DNA of 64,000 nucleotides from Acidimicrobiales bacterium (GCA_035630295.1 DASQKY010000042.1:62001-126000); one strand, 5' to 3'. Numbered from the stretch's first letter, positions 37,577 to 47,058 are shown. Notes: generated by a model from the sequence alone, not told the origin. Program-made: numbers and translations.

Positions 37577-38650
37577 ATGATCACCGACACCGACGGCGAC
37601 CTCCTCGACGACGACGCCGACGCCCTGGTCAACCCGGTCAACCTGGTCGGGGTGATGGTCCAGGGCCTGGCCCTGGCGGTGAAGCGGCGCCACCCGGACA
37701 TGTTCAAGGACTACGAGCGGGCCGCCCGCCGGGGCGAGCTGGACCTGGGGCGCATGCACGTGTGGGCCACCGGCGGGACCGCCCCCCGGCTGGTCGTCAA
37801 CTTCCCCACCCGTCGACACTGGCGGTCCAAGGTCCGCCCGGCCGACATCGAGGCCGGCCTGGACGACCTGGTGCGGGTGGTGGCCGAGCACGGCATCACC
37901 TCGCTGGCCGTGCCCGCCCTGGGCTGCGGGAGCGGCGGTCTGGCGTGGTCGGAGGTGCGGCCCCTCCTGGAGCGGGCCCTGGCCGCGGTGCCCGAGGTGG
38001 ACGTCCGCCTCTACGGCCCCGGTGGCCGGCCGGGCCGCGACGCCGGGACGGGTGAGGCCCGCCGGGTGCCCATGACCCCGGCCCGGGCCGCCCTGGTCAC
38101 CCTGGTCGACCGCTACGCCGCGGTGGCCCCCGAGGTGACGATGATGGAGGTCCAGAAGCTCCTGTACTTCCTCCAGGAGGCGGGCCACGACCTGCGCCTC
38201 ACCTACGTCCGGGACCGCCACGGGCCCGACGCCGAGGACCTCCGCCACGCCCTGGTCCCCCTGGAGGGGTCGCTGGTGGCCGGCTACGGCGACGGCTCCG
38301 AGCCGGCCGCCTCGGCCGGGCCCATCGAGGTGCTCCCCGGCGCGGTTGACGACGCGGCCGCGGTGGTGGCCACGGTGCCGGGGCTGGCCGCCCGCATCGA
38401 GCGGGTCCTGGCCCTGGCCCGGGGCTACGAGTCGCCCTACGGCCTGGAGCTCCTGGCCACCGTGCACTGGGTGGCCACCCGCGACGACCCGGCCGCCGCC
38501 GACGACCCGCAGCGGGCGGTGGCCCTGGTGGGCAGCTCCCGTCCCGGCCGGATGTTCACCGAGGCCCATGTGGCCTCGGCCTCCGGGCACCTGGCGGCGC
38601 GGGGCTGGTTCGGCCCCCGCCCCCTCGTCCCCGCCTCCGCGCCGGCCTGA
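37577..38650 (+). CDS. darG: DarG macrodomain antitoxin (atypical)
   Basis: 357 residues. Macrodomain 1-155: GDLLDDDADALVNPVNLVGVM with Asn22, GLALAVKRRHPDMFKDYE, RLVVNFPTRRHWRSKVRP, GCGSGGLAWSEV. C-terminal domain about 165-350 (EVTMMEVQKLLYFLQEAGHDLRL), the DarG domain that binds DarT. Oddities: the usual GVMGKG reads GVMVQG, and the Lys expected in NFPTK-x-HWR is Arg79. That Lys corresponds, as far as can be judged, to the catalytic Lys80 of Thermus DarG. Hydrolase activity may be altered, leaving neutralisation to the C-terminal domain. Confidence 0.9.
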   Translation: MITDTDGDLLDDDADALVNPVNLVGVMVQGLALAVKRRHPDMFKDYERAARRGELDLGRMHVWATGGTAPRLVVNFPTRRHWRSKVRPADIEAGLDDLVRVVAEHGITSLAVPALGCGSGGLAWSEVRPLLERALAAVPEVDVRLYGPGGRPGRDAGTGEARRVPMTPARAALVTLVDRYAAVAPEVTMMEVQKLLYFLQEAGHDLRLTYVRDRHGPDAEDLRHALVPLEGSLVAGYGDGSEPAASAGPIEVLPGAVDDAAAVVATVPGLAARIERVLALARGYESPYGLELLATVHWVATRDDPAAADDPQRAVALVGSSRPGRMFTEAHVASASGHLAARGWFGPRPLVPASAPA

Positions 38651-38702
38651 CCGGCCCACCCCCGATGGCAGTCCCTGCCGGCTCTGTTGCTACGGTCAGG
38701 CG

Positions 38703-39560
38703 ATGCGTCGCCTGATCCTCTGCGCCATCCTCATCTCCTGCGTGGCCGTCGCCCGGCCGGACCCGGTCGGGGCCATCCACGGGGGGACGCCGTCCTCGAA
38801 GCCGTGGGTCGTCAGCCTGGTCAACGGCACCCCGACTCAGGGCACGCCTGACTCGATCCGTCGCTACGTCTGCTCCGGCGTGCTCGTCCACCGCTCCTAC
38901 GTGCTCACGGCGCGGCACTGCCTCAGGGACATCAGCAAGGCCGGGACCAAGGTGGTCATCGGCCGGCGGGACGTTCGCAGCGGGGGACAGGGCCAGGTCC
39001 GGGCCATCAAGCACATCTACCCAATGCCCGAGTACGCCACGGCGTCGTCGGCCTCGGGGATCTACGCGGTGAGCAGCGACCTGGCGCTCCTCCAGCTGTC
39101 CACCCCGTCCACCCTGCCGGCCCTGCCCCTGGCCGACTCCTCCGTCACCGGCGACTGGGGCCCCGGCAAGGACATCCGGGTCTACGGCTACGGCCCGACC
39201 GCCGGTGGGGGCGCCCCGTCCCGGTACCAGCGACAGGCCGTCTTCCGGATCAACACCTTCTCGCCGTGGAGGCCCACGGGCCTCTCCCGTTCCTTCCGGG
39301 CCCACCACTTCTTCACCGCCACGTGGACGGGGCGCCACGTGTGCCCGGGGGACAGCGGGGGACCGGCGGTCAAGAAGACGGCCAAGGGCGAGCGCCTGGT
39401 CGGGATCACCTCCGCCACCTACAGCTACGCCTGCGATGGCTCTCGGGGTGCGATCTACATGAAGGTGGGTTCCCGGGGCTCGCTGGCGAGCTCGCCCGGC
39501 TACGTCTGGGTGCGACGCTGCATCGCCAACACTGCGACCTGTTCCGGCTATCCACGCTAG
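38703..39560 (+). CDS. Secreted trypsin-like (S1) serine protease
   Basis: 285 residues. Signal peptide about 1-25 (LILCAILISCVAVARPDPVGA), then IHGGTPSSKPWVVSLVNG as the mature start. Catalytic triad complete: LTARHCL (His), SSDLALLQL (Asp), CPGDSGGPA (Ser). Cysteines suggest two or three disulphides in the oxidising exterior. Substrate unknown; no neighbouring inhibitor gene. Confidence 0.9.
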   Translation: MRRLILCAILISCVAVARPDPVGAIHGGTPSSKPWVVSLVNGTPTQGTPDSIRRYVCSGVLVHRSYVLTARHCLRDISKAGTKVVIGRRDVRSGGQGQVRAIKHIYPMPEYATASSASGIYAVSSDLALLQLSTPSTLPALPLADSSVTGDWGPGKDIRVYGYGPTAGGGAPSRYQRQAVFRINTFSPWRPTGLSRSFRAHHFFTATWTGRHVCPGDSGGPAVKKTAKGERLVGITSATYSYACDGSRGAIYMKVGSRGSLASSPGYVWVRRCIANTATCSGYPR

Positions 39561-39656
39561 AGGCCGGTCAGAGGCGCTCGGCCAGCCGGCGGTCCGCAGG
39601 ATTGGGTGCGCCGGGTGGTCCCCGTCGGGGTGTGGCGTCCCCTCTGAGCCGCCGGC

Positions 39657-40850
39657 TCAGGCCGGCCTCGCCCCCGAGGTCGCGGCGGGCGGCACCTCGA
39701 CGCCCCCGGTGAGGACCTGGGTGACGAAGGGGGAGGTCATGGCCCGGACCAGGGCGCCGTAGCCCACCTGGAACGGCACCTCGTCCCCGACCGCCAGCGT
39801 GTGGCGACCGGGGTCGAGCACCAGGTGGTCGCTGCTGGCTCCGAGGACGGTGACCCCGGGTGGGGGCAGCAGGCCGGCGGGATCGGTGTCCTGGTGCCCG
39901 AGGGCGACGATCACCCGGGGCCCGACCTCGTCGCCGTCCCGCCCCTCGGGGCCCGTCCCGTCGCTCCGGCCCGCGCCGCTGTCCCCGTCGGCCGACCCGG
40001 TGCCCGGATGGGCCGGCACCGGGCCGAAGGCGGCCTGGGCCCGCTCGCCCCGGGGCTGCGACGGCTTGACCTTGGCCTCGATGACCTCGGCCACCAGGGT
40101 GAAGGCGTCGGCGTGCAACCCGTCGAGGGGGCGGCGGTGGAGGGGCTCGCGCCCCAGGAGGATGGCCTCGCCCAGCCGCAGGTCGTCGACCCGTCCGGGA
40201 TCGGCACCGGAGAGGGCCCAGCCCAGGTTGGCGGAGTTGCCCCCCGAGACCACGTCCAGGGTCACGCCGCAGGCCGCCTCGACGGCCCGGGCCAGCGCCG
40301 ACAGCTCGCCCATGTTGGCCGGGTCGGGCACGACCCCGCTCTGGCAGGCCAGGTTGGTGCCGATGCCCCGCAGCACCAGGTGGGGGAGCTGCAACACCTC
40401 CCGCGCCGCCGCCTCCAGCTCGGTGGGCAGGAGGCCCTCGCGCAGGTCCCCGAGCTCGACCATGAGCACGATCCCGTGCTCCCGCCCTGCGGCCTGCGCC
40501 GCGCCGGACAGGGCCCGGACCACGGCCCGCTCGGTGTTCAGGCTGACGTCCGCGGCCCGCACCACCCGGTCCACCTGGCTGGGCATGGGTGAGCGCACCA
40601 GGACCAGGGGGGCGGTCACGCCGGCCCGGCGCAGCCCCTCCAGGTTCTCCACGCGGGAGTCCCCCAGGGCCCGCACCCCGGCCCGGAGGAGCGTCCGGGC
40701 GATCTCCGGGGAGCCGAGCGCCGCCTTGGTCACGCCGGTGACCGAGATGCCCCGTGCCCCCAGGGCCTCGACCAAGGTCCGGGCGTTGTGGTGGACCTTG
40801 CCGAGGTCGATGTCCAGTCGCGGGGCCGGCGTCGGCCTCGGAGCGGGCAT
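39657..40850 (-). CDS. PLP-dependent amino acid racemase (alanine/ornithine racemase-like)
   Basis: 397 residues. TIM-barrel racemase N-domain: RLDIDLGKVHHNARTLVEAL, PLP lysine in VTGVTKAALG, then ALGDSRVENLEGL, GIGTNLACQSG and VVSGGNSANL phosphate-binding turns. A ~50-residue Gly/Asp-rich insert (about 275-325) precedes the beta C-domain. Its ATG shares one base with the stop of the DUF1611 gene (TGATG). Substrate probably not alanine, as this subgroup accompanies DUF1611 genes. Confidence 0.83.
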   Translation of the reverse strand: MPAPRPTPAPRLDIDLGKVHHNARTLVEALGARGISVTGVTKAALGSPEIARTLLRAGVRALGDSRVENLEGLRRAGVTAPLVLVRSPMPSQVDRVVRAADVSLNTERAVVRALSGAAQAAGREHGIVLMVELGDLREGLLPTELEAAAREVLQLPHLVLRGIGTNLACQSGVVPDPANMGELSALARAVEAACGVTLDVVSGGNSANLGWALSGADPGRVDDLRLGEAILLGREPLHRRPLDGLHADAFTLVAEVIEAKVKPSQPRGERAQAAFGPVPAHPGTGSADGDSGAGRSDGTGPEGRDGDEVGPRVIVALGHQDTDPAGLLPPPGVTVLGASSDHLVLDPGRHTLAVGDEVPFQVGYGALVRAMTSPFVTQVLTGGVEVPPAATSGARPA

Positions 40851-42046
40851 CAGGCGTCGAGGGCCGAGGCCTTCCGGAGGCCGGGGAAGGCGGCCAGGAC
40901 CATCTCCACCAGCTGCTCGGGCGGCCGGGTCAGGGCGTCGGTGGCCGGGATGCCGAGCTCCTCGGCGTAGCCGTCGATGGCCTGGTCGACCTCGGCGTCG
41001 CTCATGTTCTCGTGGTTGACGGTCAGGCCGATGACCCGGGTGTCGGCGAAGGTCTCGATGAGGTCGATCTCCGACGCCGGCGTGGGCATGGTGACCTGCC
41101 CGAAGTCGCCCAGGTGCGTGCGCCCGGGGGCGTGCTGGAGGATCACCCCGTCGGGCCGGCTGCCTCGGAGGATGAAGGTCGAGGTCAGGTAGGCGGGGTG
41201 GCTCAGCGCCCCCTGGCCCTCGACCACGATCACCTGCGGGTGCTCACCCTCGAAGGCGGCCAGCACCGTCGCCTCCATCTCCCCGGAGCAGAACTGCGAC
41301 GGGATGGCGTCCAGGGCGATGCCGTAGCGGGCCCCCTGGATGAGACCGGTCTGGCCGGTGCTGACCATGACGGCCCTGATGCCCTGGTCGTTGAGGGCCC
41401 GGGTCAGGATGGTGGCGGTGGTGCGCTTGCCGATGGCGCCGTCGGTGCCCAGCACGGCGATGACCGGGCAGGTGACCTCGGTGATGCGGCCGCTGAACAT
41501 CCGCAGGTCCTTCTTGGCCCGGGGCCGGCGCACGTCGAGGATCTCGACGTTGCAGGCCGCGGCCGCGGCGGCGAGCTCGGCGTCGTCGTTCAGGAACTCG
41601 TGGAGCCCGTTGACGATGTTCATCCCCCGGCCGATGGCCCCCAGAACGACCGTCCGCTCGTTCGGCGACAGCATCCCGCTGGAGGGGGCCATCCCGAAGA
41701 TGAAGTGGTCGGGGACGTGGCCGGCGTGGGCCACGGCCCGATCCAGGTCCTGGCACACCGGGATGCCGTTCGGGACGTCGTCCAGCACCGCCCCGGCGTC
41801 CTGGCCGGCCTTCTCGCTGTCGATGACCGAGAGGATCTCGTAGGTCTCGGAGTGGCGGACGAGCCCGTTGGCCGTCTTCCCGTCGATGGCTCCGAGGTTG
41901 GCCTCGCAGTAGACGACCGCGGTGGGCCGGCGGTGGCCGGCCGCGGCCCGGGGGGCGGTTCCGGTCGCCGGGGCGGGGCGGGCCGCTCGATGGTCGCCGT
42001 CACCGTTGGGGACGAGCGACAACCGGGGGGTGGGGACGACGGACAT
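40850..42046 (-). CDS. DUF1611 (DgcN-like) P-loop protein
   Basis: 398 residues. N-terminal Rossmann-like domain (RPTAVVYCEANLGAIDGKTANGLVRH), then a DUF1611 P-loop domain: VIAVLGTDGAIGKRTTATIL, STGQTGLIQGARYG, IVVEGQGALSHPAY. Related DgcN proteins act on D-glutamate as N-acetyltransferases together with the epimerase DgcA. Here the partner is a racemase instead. The ~35 N-terminal residues are extra and low-complexity. Confidence 0.83.
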   Translation of the reverse strand: MSVVPTPRLSLVPNGDGDHRAARPAPATGTAPRAAAGHRRPTAVVYCEANLGAIDGKTANGLVRHSETYEILSVIDSEKAGQDAGAVLDDVPNGIPVCQDLDRAVAHAGHVPDHFIFGMAPSSGMLSPNERTVVLGAIGRGMNIVNGLHEFLNDDAELAAAAAACNVEILDVRRPRAKKDLRMFSGRITEVTCPVIAVLGTDGAIGKRTTATILTRALNDQGIRAVMVSTGQTGLIQGARYGIALDAIPSQFCSGEMEATVLAAFEGEHPQVIVVEGQGALSHPAYLTSTFILRGSRPDGVILQHAPGRTHLGDFGQVTMPTPASEIDLIETFADTRVIGLTVNHENMSDAEVDQAIDGYAEELGIPATDALTRPPEQLVEMVLAAFPGLRKASALDA

Positions 42047-42087
42047 GACGCTCCTCGAGATCGGGCTCAGAGGAGGCGACGGATCGT

Positions 42088-42114
42088 GTCGACCCTGGTC
42101 GGGTCGACCGTCAA
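42088..42114 (-). promoter_or_regulatory. Candidate promoter/operator of the DUF1611-racemase operon
   Basis: Reading leftwards, TTGACG (42114-42109) is followed by an 8-bp inverted repeat GTCGACCC/GGGTCGAC with a 5-nt spacer (42088-42108). No good -10 is visible, so the promoter half is tentative; the inverted repeat is exact. Confidence 0.45.
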
Positions 42115-42202
42115 GGACGGAGGTCCACTAAGTCAGGTGGGGCCCCGAGAGTACTGGAGCGGGGGCTTCGTGGCCTCTTGCTGGGTGCGGGCTCGGTGCC
42201 CC

Positions 42203-42952
42203 TCAGCTCGGCCGGGGGCCCCGTCGCGGGCGGGCTCCGCCGTCGAAGACGGGGCGCAGGTCCAGGAGGGAGGACACGTCGACCCCGTCGGCGAAGGCCT
42301 CGCAGCCCTGGCGGCGGAACAGGCGAGCCGGCCCGGTCACCGTGGCCCGCTCGCCGCTGACCCGTAGCCAGGTGCCCTCGTAGAGGGCCAGGACCGGGCA
42401 GTCGTTCTCCTCCAGGAACTCCTCGATGCGCTCCTCGCGGGTCTCGCCCATGTAGGTCGAGAGCGGGTCGGCGTCGACGTAGTGGAGGTTGATCTGGAAC
42501 GGCACCAGGCCGAGGGCGGTGAAGCTCGGGGGACGGCAGATCGGCATGTCGTTGGTGGTCCGGATGGTGGGGCAGGCCATGTTGGTGCCTGCCGAGGCCC
42601 CCATGTACCGGGTCGCCCCGTCCCGGACCCGCTGCCCCAGCCCCTCCACCACGCCCAGCCCGTACAGCGCGTCGAGCAGGCGGAAGGAGTTCCCCCCGCC
42701 CATCATGATCACCTCGGCGGACAGGATGGCCTGGTCGGGGGCGGTGGCCCGGTGGGCCGAGGTGACCTCGATGTCGAACCGCCCGAGGGCGGCGGCGGCC
42801 CGGTCGGCGTAGCCGTCCCAGTCGGCCAGGGCGAAGGGCACGAACGTCACCCGGGCCCCGGCGGCCACCTCGGCGAAGGCCGCGGCGGCGTGGGAGAACA
42901 TCTCCTCCCCGTGGTTGGTGGAGTTGGAGAGCAGGAGGAGCTCCACGTGCAC
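42203..42952 (-). CDS. pepE: Peptidase E-like (S51) serine dipeptidase
   Basis: 249 residues from GTG 42952. Class I glutamine-amidotransferase-like fold: ELLLLSNSTNHG, VTFVPFALADWDGYA, IMMGGGNSFRLLDALY, and the nucleophile elbow GASAGTNMA with the Ser; PFQINLHYVDADP supplies the His region. Peptidase E cleaves Asp-X dipeptides. It lies behind the DUF1611/racemase pair on the same strand but upstream of its promoter, so only loosely linked. Confidence 0.85.
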   Translation of the reverse strand: MHVELLLLSNSTNHGEEMFSHAAAAFAEVAAGARVTFVPFALADWDGYADRAAAALGRFDIEVTSAHRATAPDQAILSAEVIMMGGGNSFRLLDALYGLGVVEGLGQRVRDGATRYMGASAGTNMACPTIRTTNDMPICRPPSFTALGLVPFQINLHYVDADPLSTYMGETREERIEEFLEENDCPVLALYEGTWLRVSGERATVTGPARLFRRQGCEAFADGVDVSSLLDLRPVFDGGARPRRGPRPS

Positions 42953-43103
42953 CGACCGATCGCTCGAGCTGCCGTCGTGGGCGCGCACCCTAGGCGCCGT
43001 CACCGGCCCCACCGCCACCCATCGGCGCCGGCCCGACCCGCCCGCCCGGGGAGCGGCGTCGTCGGTAGCTTGTGGCCATGCGGACAGTGATGGTGCAACG
43101 GCG

Positions 43104-43742
43104 ATGAGTGCCGGCCAGCGACAGGACATGACCGAGCCTGCGGGGGCAGCCCCACCCCAGGACGGGCGCACCGCCCGGCGGGACCGGAACCGGGAGGCGG
43201 TCCTCGACGCCGTGCTCGAACTGTTCCGGGAGAACCCCCTGACGCCCTCGCCCGCCGACGTGGCCGAGCGGTCCGGGGTGTCCCGTCGCTCGGTGCAGCG
43301 CTACTTCGACGACATGGACGCCCTGGTGCGGGCGGCCATGGTCCGCCACCTGGAGCGGGTCGAGCACCTGTTCGCCCTGGAGGACGTGGGTGTGGGCCCC
43401 CTCCCGCAACGCATCGAGCGCATCGTGGACGCCCGCCTCCGGCTCTACGAGGCGGTCGCCCCCATGGCTCGGGCCGCCCTCCTGCGGGCCCGGGCCAACC
43501 CGCTCATCGCCGAGCGCCTGCGCCAGGGGCGGGCCCGGCTGCGGGACCAGGTCGGCGCCATGTTCGCCCCCGAGCTGGCCGCCCTGCCGGCCGACGGGGC
43601 CGAGGACGTGGCCGCCGCCCTCGACGTGCTGCTCGGGTTCGAGGCCCTCGAGCACCTGGTCCAGGTGCGGGACCTGGACGAGCCGGCCAGCCGGCGGGTG
43701 CTGGTGCGGGCCGTCGGCTCCCTCCTGGCCGTCCCGGGCTGA
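43104..43742 (+). CDS. TetR-family transcriptional regulator
   Basis: 212 residues from ATG 43104 (ATG 43128 possible). HTH: RNREAVLDAVLELFRENPLTPSPADVAERSGVSRRSVQRYFDDMDALVRAAM. The ligand domain is all-helical and unassigned. It stands just before, and codirectional with, the sulfatase/dehalogenase pair, which it may control. Confidence 0.9.
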   Translation: MSAGQRQDMTEPAGAAPPQDGRTARRDRNREAVLDAVLELFRENPLTPSPADVAERSGVSRRSVQRYFDDMDALVRAAMVRHLERVEHLFALEDVGVGPLPQRIERIVDARLRLYEAVAPMARAALLRARANPLIAERLRQGRARLRDQVGAMFAPELAALPADGAEDVAAALDVLLGFEALEHLVQVRDLDEPASRRVLVRAVGSLLAVPG

Positions 43743-43840
43743 GGCGCCCCCGGCCGACGGCCGGCCGGCGTCCCGGACGGCACCCCTGGCGCCCCCGGGG
43801 GTTCCTGTCTACGATCTTCTGTCATGTGGGGAGCCAAAAG

Positions 43841-46132
43841 ATGAGCCGACCCCGGACGGGCGGTGCGGTGTCGGCCCGCGGTGAGGCCTTCGAGGGCCGC
43901 ATCGGGCGCACCCAGGCCGAGTCCACGCCCTGGTGGCCCACCCGATCCCACCCGGGCGAGGACGCCCCCAACGTGGTGGTGATCCTCCTCGACGACACCG
44001 GCTTCGCCCAGCTCGGCTGCTACGGCTCCGACCTGGCCACCCCCCACATCGACGGCCTGGCCGCCCAGGGCCTGCGCTACACCAACTTCCACGTCACCCC
44101 GCTGTGCTCGCCCACCCGGGCCGCCCTGCTGACCGGGCGCAACCACCACGAGGTCGGGATGCGGGCGGTGTCCAACTTCAGCAGCGGCTACCCCCACATG
44201 CGGGGCCACGTCTCGGACCACGCCGCCACCGTGGCCGAGGTGCTGCGCGACGAGGGCTACACCACCTTCGCGGCGGGCAAGTGGCACCTGTGCCCCATGG
44301 AGGACGCCTCGGCCGCCGGGCCCTACGACCAGTGGCCGTGCCAGCGGGGCTTCGACCGCTTCTACGGGTTCATGGAGGGCGAGACCGACCAGTTCCACCC
44401 CGAGCTGGTCTACGACAACCACGCCGTCGACCCCCCGGCCGGCCCCGACGAGGGCTACCACCTGACCGAGGACCTGGTCGACCGGTCGCTGGGCTTCATC
44501 CACGACACGGTGTCGATCCGGCCCGACCGGCCCTTCTTCCTGTACCTGGCCCTGGGGGCCATGCACGCCCCCCACCAGGCCCCGGCGGCCTATCGGGAGC
44601 GGTGGCGGGGCCGCTTCGACGACGGGTGGGACGCGGCCCGCCAGCGGTGGTTCGCCCGCCAGCAGGAGATGGGCCTGGTCCCGCCGGGCACCGCGCTGGC
44701 CCCCCGCAACCCCGGGGTCGAGGCCTGGGACGACCTGCCCGAGAACCACCGCCGCCTGGCCGCCCGCCTCCAGGAGGCCTTCGCCGCCTTCCTGGAGCAC
44801 ACCGACGACCAGATCGGCCGCTTCCTGGCCGGCCTCGACCGCCTCGGCCTCACCGACGACACGCTGGTCGTCTTCCTCTCCGACAACGGGGCCAGCCAGG
44901 AGGGCGGGCCCTTCGGGGTGCTGCACGAGATGAAGTTCTTCAACTTCATCGTGGAGGCCCCCGACGAGGCCATCGACCACATCGACGACATCGGCGGGCC
45001 CCACAGCCACACCAACTACCCGTGGGGCTGGGCCCAGGCCGGCAACACCCCGTTCAAGTGGTACAAGCAGAACACCCACGAGGGCGGCGTCCACGTGCCC
45101 CTCATCGTGCGCTGGCCGTCACGCATCGCCGATGGCGGGTCCCTGCGCCACCAGTTCCACCACGTGAACGACATCGCCCCCACCATCTACGACATCCTCG
45201 GCGTCACCCCGCCGGAGGTGTACCGGGGACGGGAGCAGATGCCGGTCACCGGCGTCCCCCTGACCTACACGTTCACCGACCCCGAGGCGCCCAGCCGCAA
45301 GCACGTCCAGTACTTCGAGATGATGGGCCACCGCGGCCTCTACGCCGAGGGCTGGAAGGTCGTCACCCGCCACCAGCCGGGCACCTCCTTCGACGACGAC
45401 ACCTGGGAGCTGTACCACGTGGAGGTGGACCGCTCGGAGTGCCACGACCTGGCCGCCGCGCGACCCGAGAAGGTGGCCGAGCTGGTCGAGCGGTGGTGGC
45501 AGGAGGCCGAGGCCCACGGCGTGCTGCCCCTCGACGACCGCACCATCGAGCTGTTCGGCACCCGCTTCCGCGACCGCTCCCCCCACCCCGCCAGCCGGCG
45601 CTACACCTACCACCCGCCCATGACCCCGCTGCCGGCCCAGGTGGCCCCGGCCCTGGGCGGCCGGAGCTGGGACCTGGAGGCCACCATCGACCGCCCGGCC
45701 GGGGCCGGCGGCGTGCTCTACGCCTCGGGCACCGAGAACTCCGGGCTCAGCCTGTTCGTCCAGGACGACCACCTGACCTTCGACTACAACTGCTTCGGCG
45801 ACCACCAGGTGGTGCGCTCCGACCGGCCGGTGCCCGAGGGCCCGTCGGTGGTCGGCGTGCAGTTCCGGCGCCAGGGGCGCGCCGGCCAGGCCACCCTGGT
45901 GGTCGACGGGGCCGAGGCCGGCTCGGTGGCCATCCCCTTCGTGATGTCGGTGATGTCGAGCATCGGTCCCAGCGTGGGCTTCGACCACGGCTCGGCGGTC
46001 AGCGACCTCTACCAGGCGCCGAACCCCTTCGCCGGCGACCTGCGCCGCGTCGACATCGCGCTCGTCCGCCCGCCCCGCGCCGACGACGGCGACGCCGCCG
46101 CCGCCGAGCGCCGGACCATGTCCCGCCAGTAG
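43841..46132 (+). CDS. Sulfatase (arylsulfatase A-type, formylglycine)
   Basis: 763 residues from ATG 43841. Sulfatase core: PNVVVILLDDTGFAQLGCYGSDL (metal Asp pair), then CSPTRAALLTGR where Cys89 is converted to formylglycine (CxPxR), AGKWHL, LYLALGAMHAPH and LSDNGASQEGG (metal Asp-Asn). The C-terminal ~170 residues form an added beta domain typical of ~780-residue AtsA-like enzymes. No signal peptide, so cytoplasmic. The dehalogenase follows after 15 nt: an organo-sulfate/halide pair. Confidence 0.92.
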   Translation: MSRPRTGGAVSARGEAFEGRIGRTQAESTPWWPTRSHPGEDAPNVVVILLDDTGFAQLGCYGSDLATPHIDGLAAQGLRYTNFHVTPLCSPTRAALLTGRNHHEVGMRAVSNFSSGYPHMRGHVSDHAATVAEVLRDEGYTTFAAGKWHLCPMEDASAAGPYDQWPCQRGFDRFYGFMEGETDQFHPELVYDNHAVDPPAGPDEGYHLTEDLVDRSLGFIHDTVSIRPDRPFFLYLALGAMHAPHQAPAAYRERWRGRFDDGWDAARQRWFARQQEMGLVPPGTALAPRNPGVEAWDDLPENHRRLAARLQEAFAAFLEHTDDQIGRFLAGLDRLGLTDDTLVVFLSDNGASQEGGPFGVLHEMKFFNFIVEAPDEAIDHIDDIGGPHSHTNYPWGWAQAGNTPFKWYKQNTHEGGVHVPLIVRWPSRIADGGSLRHQFHHVNDIAPTIYDILGVTPPEVYRGREQMPVTGVPLTYTFTDPEAPSRKHVQYFEMMGHRGLYAEGWKVVTRHQPGTSFDDDTWELYHVEVDRSECHDLAAARPEKVAELVERWWQEAEAHGVLPLDDRTIELFGTRFRDRSPHPASRRYTYHPPMTPLPAQVAPALGGRSWDLEATIDRPAGAGGVLYASGTENSGLSLFVQDDHLTFDYNCFGDHQVVRSDRPVPEGPSVVGVQFRRQGRAGQATLVVDGAEAGSVAIPFVMSVMSSIGPSVGFDHGSAVSDLYQAPNPFAGDLRRVDIALVRPPRADDGDAAAAERRTMSRQ

Positions 46133-46147
46133 ACCCGAGGAGCACCG

Positions 46148-47056
46148 ATGCAGACCCTCCGCACCCCCGACGAGCGCTTCGCCGACCTCCCCGGCTACCC
46201 CTTCGCCCCCCACCACGCCGAGATCGACGACGGCGAGGGCGGCTCCCTGCGGGTCCACTTCCTGGACGAGGGCCCCCCGGAGGCGGCCCCCGTCCTGCTG
46301 CTGCACGGCGAGCCGTCGTGGAGCTACCTGTACCGCCACATGATCCCGCCCCTGGTGGCCGCCGGGCACCGGGTGATCGCCCCCGACCTGGTGGGCTTCG
46401 GGCGCAGCGACAAGCCCACGGCCATGGCCGATCACACCTACGCCCGCCAGGTGGAGTGGGTGCGCCAGCTCCTCTTCGACCACCTCGACCTGCGCGACAT
46501 CACCTTCTTCGGCCAGGACTGGGGCGGCCTGATCGGCCTGCGCCTGGTGGCCGCCGACCCCGACCGCTACACCCGCGTCGTGGTCGGCAACACCGGGCTG
46601 CCCACCGGCCACGGCCGGCCCAGCGACGCCTTCCTGGCCTGGCAGGCCTTCTCGCAGGAGGCCGAGTCGTTCCCGGTGGGGGCCATCATCAACGGGGGCT
46701 GCGCCACCGACCTGGCCCCCGAGGTGATCGCCGCCTACGACGCCCCGTTCCCCGACGACAGCTACAAGGCCGGGGCCCGGATCTTCCCCGCGCTGGTGCC
46801 CACCTCCACCGACGACCCGGCCTCGGCCGACAACCAGGCGGCCTGGGAGGTGCTGTCCCGCTTCGAGAAGCCGTTCGTGTGCGCCTTCAGCGACAAGGAT
46901 CCCATCACCACCGGGGGCGACGCGCCGTTCCGGGCCAAGGTCCCCGGAGCCGCCGGCCAGCCCCACACCACCATCGAGGGCGGCGGCCACTTCCTCCAGG
47001 AGGACCGGGGCCCCGAGCTGGCCCAGGTGCTGATCGACGTCATCGCCGCCACCTGA
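46148..47056 (+). CDS. Haloalkane dehalogenase (alpha/beta hydrolase)
   Basis: 302 residues. LLLHGEPSWSYLYRHMIPPL carries the oxyanion/halide-binding HGEPSW, VIAPDLVGFGRSDKP the strand after it, FGQDWGG the nucleophile Asp124 with halide-stabilising Trp125, DKDPIT the acid region and GGGHFLQED the base His. This is the HLD-I (DhlA-like) pattern; some relatives are other dehalogenases or hydrolases. Cotranscribed with the sulfatase. Confidence 0.88.
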   Translation: MQTLRTPDERFADLPGYPFAPHHAEIDDGEGGSLRVHFLDEGPPEAAPVLLLHGEPSWSYLYRHMIPPLVAAGHRVIAPDLVGFGRSDKPTAMADHTYARQVEWVRQLLFDHLDLRDITFFGQDWGGLIGLRLVAADPDRYTRVVVGNTGLPTGHGRPSDAFLAWQAFSQEAESFPVGAIINGGCATDLAPEVIAAYDAPFPDDSYKAGARIFPALVPTSTDDPASADNQAAWEVLSRFEKPFVCAFSDKDPITTGGDAPFRAKVPGAAGQPHTTIEGGGHFLQEDRGPELAQVLIDVIAAT

Positions 47057-47058
47057 AC

